Origin: Bacillota bacterium
GTDB taxonomy: Bacteria > Bacillota > Clostridia > Saccharofermentanales > Fastidiosipilaceae
Reading direction: 5' to 3'
NCBI GenBank assembly: GCA_023388205.1
Contig: JAEWGS010000054.1
Span: forward strand, 1 to 5,973
Length of the DNA: 5,973 nucleotides
Below are positions 1-4,115 of this stretch, one piece after another. Positions within the stretch are counted from its first letter, which is position 1, and every line of letters starts with the position of its first letter. Made by a program: the position numbers and the translations under genes. The notes beneath the pieces were generated by a model. The model was not told the DNA's origin. It did not search any database and saw only the letters and a list, made by a program, of their open reading frames with translations.

Positions 1-793
1 GATCGGTGCTCTCGGCTTTAATGCCAAGCTCCTCGCGCAGCCAGTCATAGCCATCCTTTTCAAGGCGCTCAGCCAGCTCCATATCGCCCGAACGCACAAT
101 GCGGCCATCCATCAAAACATGGACAAAATCCGGACGTGTGACATCGAGCAAGCGCTGATAGTGCGTGATGAGCAAGACGCCGAGCTCTTCTTTTCGCTCT
201 TTGACCATCGCCTGAACGTTTTGGCCCACAATGCGAAGCGCATCGATATCAAGACCAGAATCCACTTCATCCAAAATGGCAAAAGAGGGCTTGAGCATCT
301 TCATTTGCAAAATCTCATTGCGCTTTTTCTCACCACCCGAGAAACCTTCGTTTAGGTAGCGCTTCGGCAAATCCGGGTTCATTTCAAGTTCCTTGACCGC
401 CTTGGTCAGCTCCTGTCTAAAAGGAAGCACGCCCATCGGAGCATCCGCAGGACGCTTGGCGTTGATCGCCGTGCGCAAGAAGTCAGAATTCGTCACGCCT
501 GGAATTTCAGCCGGATACTGCATCGCAAGGAAGAGACCCTTTCGTGCACGCTCGTCCACTTCCATTTCTAAAACATCTTCACCGTTGAGAAGCACCTCAC
601 CCGAGAGGACTTCAAAATTAGGAGATCCCATCAAGACATTCGCCAGAGTCGACTTACCCGTACCATTAGGGCCCATGATTGCGTGCATTTCCCCGCCGCG
701 CAAAGTCAGCGTGACACCGCGCAAAATCTCTTTGCCATCCACAGATGCATGCAAGTCTTTGATCTCTAAAACGGGCACATTCTTATCCGCCAT
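1..793 (-). CDS. sufC: Fe-S cluster assembly ATPase SufC (3' end cut by window edge)
   Basis: SufC is the cytosolic ABC-type ATPase that works with SufB and SufD to build and deliver Fe-S clusters. Reading the minus strand from the ATG at 793-791 gives 264 codons with no stop, so the gene leaves the window at the left. Visible motifs are Walker A GPNGTGKST (residues 41-49), Q-loop Gln92, the SufC-type signature FSGGEKKR (151-158) followed by NEILQM, Walker B FAILDE (171-176), D-loop SGLD (179-182) and switch His211. The family runs to about 250-265 aa, so only a few codons should be missing. The start is set by AAGGTGAG a few bases upstream. An extended -10 promoter lies about 110 nt upstream, so sufC is probably the first gene of its transcript, with other suf genes expected beyond the edge (inference). 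The signature region and overall similarity separate it from transporter ABC subunits. Identification is very secure. Confidence 0.96.
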   Translation of the reverse strand, partial: MADKNVPVLEIKDLHASVDGKEILRGVTLTLRGGEMHAIMGPNGTGKSTLANVLMGSPNFEVLSGEVLLNGEDVLEMEVDERARKGLFLAMQYPAEIPGVTNSDFLRTAINAKRPADAPMGVLPFRQELTKAVKELEMNPDLPKRYLNEGFSGGEKKRNEILQMKMLKPSFAILDEVDSGLDIDALRIVGQNVQAMVKERKEELGVLLITHYQRLLDVTRPDFVHVLMDGRIVRSGDMELAERLEKDGYDWLREELGIKAESTD

Positions 794-901
794 AACACTC
801 ACCTTTATCCTATTTGTATTGATTGATTCATTTGTCATTCAGTTGTCTTTTGCAGACATGCCCAAAGTGGGTCTCAATCCGCAAAGTCCGCTACTGAACT
901 G
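794..901 (-). promoter_or_regulatory. sufC 5' leader with alternative short hairpins
   Basis: This is the predicted untranslated leader between the sufC promoter and start codon. On the minus strand TTCAGT (898-893) can pair with ACTGAA (843-838), closing a domain. Inside it the central GTCT (857-854) can pair either with the upstream AGAC (874-871), helped by the CCCA-CTT-TGGG hairpin, or with the downstream AGAC (848-845) across GCAAA. These pairings exclude each other. The stems are short and could arise by chance, no known riboswitch core was recognised, and no T-tract follows, so a regulatory role is speculative. Confidence 0.25.
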
Positions 902-908
902 CTCAAAA

Positions 909-917
909 ATTATAGCA
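909..917 (-). promoter_or_regulatory. Extended -10 promoter for sufC
   Basis: On the minus strand this reads TGCTATAAT, a perfect TATAAT hexamer preceded by the TGn extension that lets sigma-A promoters work with a poor -35. No good -35 is seen at 16-18 bp; the nearest resemblance, TTACAT, is 20 bp away, which is too far. The predicted transcript would start near 902 and carry a leader of about 108 nt before the sufC ATG. This is a motif reading only. Confidence 0.7.
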
Positions 918-967
918 AGGCTCATCCGCCCCGAATGTAACACTCTACTTCTTTTTACGGCTGATCA

Positions 968-981
968 CAGGACAAGTCCTG
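968..981. promoter_or_regulatory. Inverted repeat, possible operator in the divergent sufC/maf region
   Basis: The sequence CAGGAC-AA-GTCCTG has perfect 6-bp arms around a 2-bp centre. It lies about 50 bp upstream of the maf start and about 50 bp upstream of the sufC -10 element, and it covers the weak -35 proposed for maf. Size and placement fit a dimeric repressor site. It does not match any operator I can name with confidence (the LexA box and the IscR/Rrf2-type sites I know do not fit). No T-tract follows, so it is not a terminator. Confidence 0.4.
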
Positions 982-998
982 CCCAAAAGCCTTAAACT
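969..998 (+). promoter_or_regulatory. Weak candidate sigma-A promoter for maf
   Basis: AGGACA (969-974, four of six matches to TTGACA) is separated by 18 bp from TAAACT (993-998, four of six matches to TATAAT). Transcription would begin about 25 nt upstream of the maf ATG. It is the best candidate seen just upstream of maf, but it is a weak match; the overlap with the inverted repeat at 968-981 adds some interest. Confidence 0.3.
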
Positions 999-1031
999 AA
1001 AAGACAGCAAGATTGTTCACCCGAGGTACCT

Positions 1032-1871
1032 ATGAGTTTAATTTTAGCCAGCGCATCACCGGCTCGTTTGCATCTGCTCAAAAACGCGAACTACGCCCCT
1101 GATCTCGTCTTTCCCACCGACATGAACGAAGATCCCATCAAGGCGCTCTTTCCAAGTTATTCTGCACTCGATGTGACACGGCAGCTGTCTTATGCCAAAG
1201 GCATCTTCGCGCTTCATCGTTTACAGTCAGCTTTAGTCAAGGCAGCTCAAGATCCAAACGCAGCTGTACAGACGACGTTATCTGATTCTTTTCTCCAAGA
1301 TGCAAAAGATCCTTCGTCCCAGCATCATCTCATCAGCGCAGATACGATGATCCTGTTTCAGGAACGAGTTTTGGGAAAGCCCGGTAGCGCCCAAGCAGCC
1401 TGTGAGATGCTCCAATCGCTGCTCGGGCATGAGCACCAAGTCATCTCTGTTGCTTGGCTCTTTTCTTGGGTCGGGGATTTGACGAACTTAAATTTAGACG
1501 CCTTCCTTGCCTCGCTGAATGAAGCGCCCGCCTCGCTCAATGAAGCGCCCGCCTCGCTCAATGAAGCGCCCGCCCAATTAATTAAGCACAAGCCGCAGCA
1601 CACCCACTTCAGCATCGCTCAAATCAAAGCTCAGAGTTTCGACGCAACAACACGCATTCGTTTTAGAAAAGAGAGTCCAGAAGTCCTTGACTTCATTCAA
1701 GCCTATGTCGAAACGGGTTCACCTTTGAACAAGGCCGGCGCCTACGGCATTCAAGAAGCCGGTCTCTCTTTGGTCGAAGGGATTCAGGGCGATCTCGCAG
1801 GCGTCATTGGTCTGCCTCTGGCAGGGCTCCTCGACGCGCTCGATCTTGCCAAAAGAAACGAGGCCGACTGA
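1032..1871 (+). CDS. maf: Maf-family nucleotide pyrophosphatase, enlarged
   Basis: Maf proteins hydrolyse non-canonical or surplus nucleoside triphosphates (dTTP, UTP, modified bases) to monophosphate and pyrophosphate, a house-cleaning role; older annotation calls them septum-formation proteins. Family blocks in order: N-terminal LILASASPAR (3-12), SYAKG (53-57), SADT with the catalytic-type Asp104, LGKP (114-117), HQVIS (135-139), then NKAGAYGIQ (233-241) and VIGLPL (258-263). The ATG follows a GAGG ribosome binding site. At 279 aa it is roughly 80 residues longer than the usual 190-200. Extra sequence falls at about residues 60-99 and 145-205; the second insert carries three ASLNEAP repeats. 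The normal SPRR signature reads SPAR, and the usual DKAGAYGIQG reads NKAGAYGIQE, so substrate preference or activity may differ. The family call is secure; the subfamily and exact substrate are not. It is followed after 7 nt by the radical SAM gene, likely in one transcript. Confidence 0.9.
   Translation: MSLILASASPARLHLLKNANYAPDLVFPTDMNEDPIKALFPSYSALDVTRQLSYAKGIFALHRLQSALVKAAQDPNAAVQTTLSDSFLQDAKDPSSQHHLISADTMILFQERVLGKPGSAQAACEMLQSLLGHEHQVISVAWLFSWVGDLTNLNLDAFLASLNEAPASLNEAPASLNEAPAQLIKHKPQHTHFSIAQIKAQSFDATTRIRFRKESPEVLDFIQAYVETGSPLNKAGAYGIQEAGLSLVEGIQGDLAGVIGLPLAGLLDALDLAKRNEAD
1509..1571 (+). repeat. Three tandem 21-bp units inside maf
   Basis: Three head-to-tail copies occupy 1509-1529, 1530-1550 and 1551-1571. 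They differ at one base (G at 1517, C in the other two). Each unit is seven codons, Ala-Ser-Leu-Asn-Glu-Ala-Pro, covering Maf residues 160-180, so gain or loss of a unit keeps the reading frame. The near-identity points to recent slippage or unequal exchange. The units directly abut with no spacers, so this is not a CRISPR array. Confidence 0.97.
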
Positions 1872-1878
1872 TCCGCTT

Positions 1879-2811
1879 ATGTCCGATTTTCCGCACGCCA
1901 GTTTTTCACTTTATGACAAGTGCACGCTCTGTCCGCGCCGCTGTCAGGCGAAGCGACTCGACGGGCAAAAAGGCTTTTGTGGTGCAAGCGCAACATGCAT
2001 CGCCGGCGCCGCTTTGGCCCATCACTGGGAGGAGCCCATCATTTGCCCTGAAACAGGCTCTGGGACCGTCTTTTTTAGTTGCTGCCCACTGCGGTGTGTT
2101 TACTGCCAAAATCACGTGATTTCGCATGAGCACCAGGGGCGCGTTGTCACTGTAGATATGCTGGCGCAAAGTTATCTGAATCTTCAAGAACAAGGGGTTG
2201 GGAATATCAATCTGGTCACCGCTGGACACTTTCTGCCGCACGTCATCGCTTCGCTCGAAATTGCCAAAACGTCGGGTCTAAGTCTCCCAATTATCTATAA
2301 CAGCAGCGCCTATGAAAACGTGGATAGCTTGCGACGCTTGGAAGGCCTGATTGATATTTACTTGCCCGACCTCAAATTACAAAATCAATATCACGCCCAA
2401 AAGTATCTCGGGGCCTCTGACTATTGCTCCGTCGCAACTCGGGCGATTGAAGAGATGTTTCGTCAAGTCGGTGCCTGTCGCTTTGATTCTAAAGGACAGC
2501 TACTCAGCCGGGGCCTCATCGTTCGCATTTTGCTTCTACCAGGGCTAGTCAAAGAAGCCAAAGCGGCGCTCGCTTATCTTCACACCGTCTACGGAGATCA
2601 AATCTATATCAGTCTCATGCGCCAATACACACCGATGCCCTGGATCGCTCAGACTCACCCTGAACTCAACCGTCCGGTTCAAGATGAAGAGTACGAAGCG
2701 TTACTTGACTTCGCTGTCGAGCTCGGCGTCACACGGGCTTTCACACAAGAAAAAGAAGCGATCAGCGAAAGTTTCATCCCTCTTTTTGAAGGTCAAGGTT
2801 TTCCTTCCTAA
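1879..2811 (+). CDS. PflX-like radical SAM protein (COG1313 type)
   Basis: This 310-aa protein resembles the PflX group of radical SAM enzymes, distant relatives of pyruvate formate-lyase activating enzyme whose substrate is not established. The cluster motif CPLRCVYC (69-76) gives CX3CX2C, ligating the [4Fe-4S] cluster that cleaves S-adenosylmethionine. Ahead of it is a second Cys-rich block, CTLCPRRC (15-22) plus GFC at 32-34, typical of this group and probably metal-binding. Other family-like blocks are GSGTVFFS (60-67), NINLVTAGH (109-117), the IDIYLPDLK region (158-166), FRQVG (194-198) and MRQYTP (247-252). The ATG at 1879 is chosen because it sits just before the conserved Cys block; an in-frame TTG at 1807 would overlap maf by 65 nt. 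The only upstream purine motif (GAGG, 1860-1863) is about 15 nt away, so translation is probably coupled to maf. No glycyl radical enzyme is next to it, so an activase role is not supported here. Confidence 0.87.
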   Translation: MSDFPHASFSLYDKCTLCPRRCQAKRLDGQKGFCGASATCIAGAALAHHWEEPIICPETGSGTVFFSCCPLRCVYCQNHVISHEHQGRVVTVDMLAQSYLNLQEQGVGNINLVTAGHFLPHVIASLEIAKTSGLSLPIIYNSSAYENVDSLRRLEGLIDIYLPDLKLQNQYHAQKYLGASDYCSVATRAIEEMFRQVGACRFDSKGQLLSRGLIVRILLLPGLVKEAKAALAYLHTVYGDQIYISLMRQYTPMPWIAQTHPELNRPVQDEEYEALLDFAVELGVTRAFTQEKEAISESFIPLFEGQGFPS

Positions 2812-2889
2812 AGCCGAAGCGCAGATCAAGTCGCCCCTTCAATTAGGCCACGCACAGACAGCAAAGGACGCAGTCAACGCAGCACACGC

Positions 2890-2919
2890 AAAAAAAAGCG
2901 CAGATTCAAAAATCCACGC
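2890..2919 (-). terminator. Rho-independent terminator of the alaS-rpsU cluster
   Basis: On the minus strand a 9-bp stem (GCGTGGATT paired with AATCTGCGC, two G-T wobbles) closes a TTTG loop and runs straight into eight T residues (2897-2890). It lies about 90 nt past the rpsU stop. On the plus strand the wobbles become A-C mismatches and the T-run becomes an A-run, so it should act on leftward transcription only. No comparable terminator was seen for the plus-strand maf/radical SAM pair. Confidence 0.82.
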
Positions 2920-2974
2920 TTAAGCATTTTTAATCAATAAGTTCAGTATTCAATTCTCTTTATATCTGGATCAA

Positions 2975-2993
2975 CCAAGCACTTCGTGCCTAG
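2975..2993. other. Short hairpin in the convergent gap
   Basis: GCAC-TTC-GTGC (2979-2989) forms a four-pair core. On the minus strand it extends to eight pairs with two G-T wobbles (CTAGGCAC / GTGCTTGG). No T-tract follows on either strand, so it is not a standard terminator. It could stabilise the rpsU 3' end, or it may be incidental. Confidence 0.3.
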
Positions 2994-2995
2994 GA

Positions 2996-3027
2996 TTAAG
3001 CGCTTAACGCTTAACGCTTACGCTTAC
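2996..3027. repeat. Palindrome and short tandem repeats at the rpsU 3' end
   Basis: TTAAGCGCTTAA (2996-3007) is a perfect 12-bp palindrome. It merges with CGCTTAA twice (3001-3014), then CGCTTAC and CGCTTAC-like 6-mers (3015-3027). On the minus strand the 6-mers encode the closing Lys-Arg-Lys-Arg residues of S21, and the added base in the 7-mers creates the TAA stop. The pattern looks like slippage of a Lys-Arg codon run. Confidence 0.7.
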
Positions 3028-3184
3028 GCGCAGCTTCAGACTTCTTCTTGCGCTTGACACTCGGTTTCTCGTAGTGCTCACGCTTACGAACTTCCGCTAA
3101 CACACCACTGCGGGCGCAGGAACGTTTGAAACGACGCAAAGCGCTGTCGAGCGTTTCGTTTTCCTTCACTCTAACTTCGGCCAT
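3011..3184 (-). CDS. rpsU: Small ribosomal subunit protein bS21
   Basis: bS21 binds the 30S subunit near the 3' end of 16S rRNA and helps start translation. The 57-aa product has the full family pattern: ENETLDSALRRFKR near the N-terminus, the KREHYEKPSVKRKKK core and a very basic end (AARKRKR). An upstream in-frame GTG at 3193 would add Met-Lys-Arg, but it abuts the AAAGGGG ribosome binding site; that site is 8 nt from the ATG at 3184, which also gives the usual MAEV-type start, so the ATG is preferred. The gene follows the 138-aa hypothetical protein after 36 nt and appears to be the last gene of the cluster, with a terminator downstream. The C-terminus ends in Arg where Bacillota relatives commonly have an aromatic residue, and the stop sits within a short repeat. 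Confidence 0.95.
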   Translation of the reverse strand: MAEVRVKENETLDSALRRFKRSCARSGVLAEVRKREHYEKPSVKRKKKSEAARKRKR

Positions 3185-3220
3185 CCTCTTCACCCCTTTC
3201 CCCGCGCAGGTCTCGGATTT

Positions 3221-3637
3221 TCATCCATGCGTAACTATAATAGTTTGTCGATTATTCCAAACTCTGTCAAGCATTTCTTCAAAACACGCCATGCTGCGTC
3301 GCATCAAGCTCGCCTCATGTAGGCTCCGATACACCGTTTCTAAGCTTTGCAAAATAAAAGCCAATGTCTGCTCTGCTCGGCCTAACCTTAAAGCGTCAAG
3401 CGCAGCAAATTCCCGCCCCACAAAAGCTTCGAGTTGAGCTTCAATACCGCCGTTCGCATCAAAGCGTCCCCAATTCAAAGAAAGGCAAAAACCCTCATAG
3501 CGATCATAGTCTGTCCAGGTTTTGCTCTCTTCATCCCACTCGCGAAGAATGCGACGCTTCGCGACCGCGGCGCTTAATTCAAGACGCGGTGACTGGCGCG
3601 CAATGATGTTCCAATGAGATAACTCAGCTTCATTCAT
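3221..3637 (-). CDS. Uncharacterised 138-aa protein coupled to the HIT gene
   Basis: I do not recognise this protein. It has no signal peptide, membrane segment, Cys pair or nucleotide-binding motif. The N-terminal half is mixed and aromatic-rich (HWNII at 8-12, REWDEESKTWTDYDRYEGF at 32-50, LNWGRF at 54-59); the C-terminal half (about 65-128) looks mainly alpha-helical, with many Glu, Leu, Ala and Arg residues. A soluble cytosolic protein is likely. Its ATG lies inside the HIT 3' end: ATGAATGA holds both its start and the HIT stop, an 8-nt overlap. There is no ribosome binding site of its own, so it is probably translated by coupling. The reading frame is open throughout, shares the cluster's strand, and is followed after 36 nt by rpsU, which together argue for a real gene. 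Position suggests a translation-related or nucleotide-related role, but that is only guilt by association. Confidence 0.75.
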   Translation of the reverse strand: MNEAELSHWNIIARQSPRLELSAAVAKRRILREWDEESKTWTDYDRYEGFCLSLNWGRFDANGGIEAQLEAFVGREFAALDALRLGRAEQTLAFILQSLETVYRSLHEASLMRRSMACFEEMLDRVWNNRQTIIVTHG

Positions 3638-4046
3638 GTTGCTGTCGTGTTTTTTCTAAGCCTTCAATGGCTTTGATCAGTCCGGTGTTGAGGTCTTCAC
3701 CAGCGGTCAAGTGCCAATGCAAATGCATGACAGATTGGCCCACACCAGCTCCATTATTTTGAATGATGCGAAATCCACCTTTTGAGGCCAAATCATATTG
3801 CTTCGCAATTTCATAAGCGGCCAGGTGCATGTGTAAGAGGCATTTCGCATCAAAAGCATCCAGTTGATCCGCTTCTAAACGCGCATCCATATAATTTTCA
3901 ATGTGCGTTTTCGGCAAAAGTAAAACGTGAAAAGCCGTCATCGGATGAATATCTTTGATCGCCAAAACATAGTCGTCTTCATAGACCTTCTCACAGGGCA
4001 ATTCCCCTCGAATGATCTTGCAAAATAGACAATCGTCCAACAGCAT
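3630..4046 (-). CDS. HIT-family (HinT-like) nucleotide hydrolase
   Basis: Histidine-triad proteins of the Hint branch are small cytosolic dimers that hydrolyse the phosphoramidate bond of purine nucleotides; known members can also act on lysyl-adenylate and similar aminoacyl-adenylates. The 138-aa product has the zinc-type CLFC pair (6-9), the early KII-GELPCEKVYEDD segment, IHPMTAFHVLLLPK (33-46), NNGAGVGQSV (97-106) and the triad HLHWHL (108-113), in which His110 should be the nucleophile. Length and motif order suit the family, with a somewhat longer middle helix. The start at 4046 follows an excellent GGGAGGT site at 5-nt spacing. It lies 69 nt after alaS, and its stop overlaps the start of the next gene. 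The alaS neighbourhood fits a role in clearing aminoacyl-AMP, though this is inference. Confidence 0.93.
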   Translation of the reverse strand: MLLDDCLFCKIIRGELPCEKVYEDDYVLAIKDIHPMTAFHVLLLPKTHIENYMDARLEADQLDAFDAKCLLHMHLAAYEIAKQYDLASKGGFRIIQNNGAGVGQSVMHLHWHLTAGEDLNTGLIKAIEGLEKTRQQHE

Positions 4047-4115
4047 ATTGACCTCCCTGAACCTTTGGCCCAGCTATCTTTAAGGCTGAATCTCTCCTTA
4101 TTTCAGAATCAGGTA

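Noticed and set aside
393..995. A 200-codon plus-strand open frame opposite sufC and its upstream region
   Set aside because: It is antisense to the clearly identified sufC, crosses the sufC promoter, and has no recognisable protein features or ribosome binding site.
1509..1571. Possible CRISPR-like array
   Set aside because: The 21-bp units abut without spacers and are read in frame as part of Maf.
1358..1615. Minus-strand open frame across the maf repeat
   Set aside because: It is the antisense reading of the 21-bp repeats, and the plus strand has strong Maf motifs.
1807..1878. TTG start giving a longer radical SAM protein
   Set aside because: It would overlap maf by 65 nt and add residues before the conserved Cys block with no family-like content; the ATG at 1879 fits better.
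2684..2923. Plus-strand open frame running from the radical SAM 3' end into the gap
   Set aside because: It lies mostly out of frame in the radical SAM gene and ends inside the terminator of the opposite strand.
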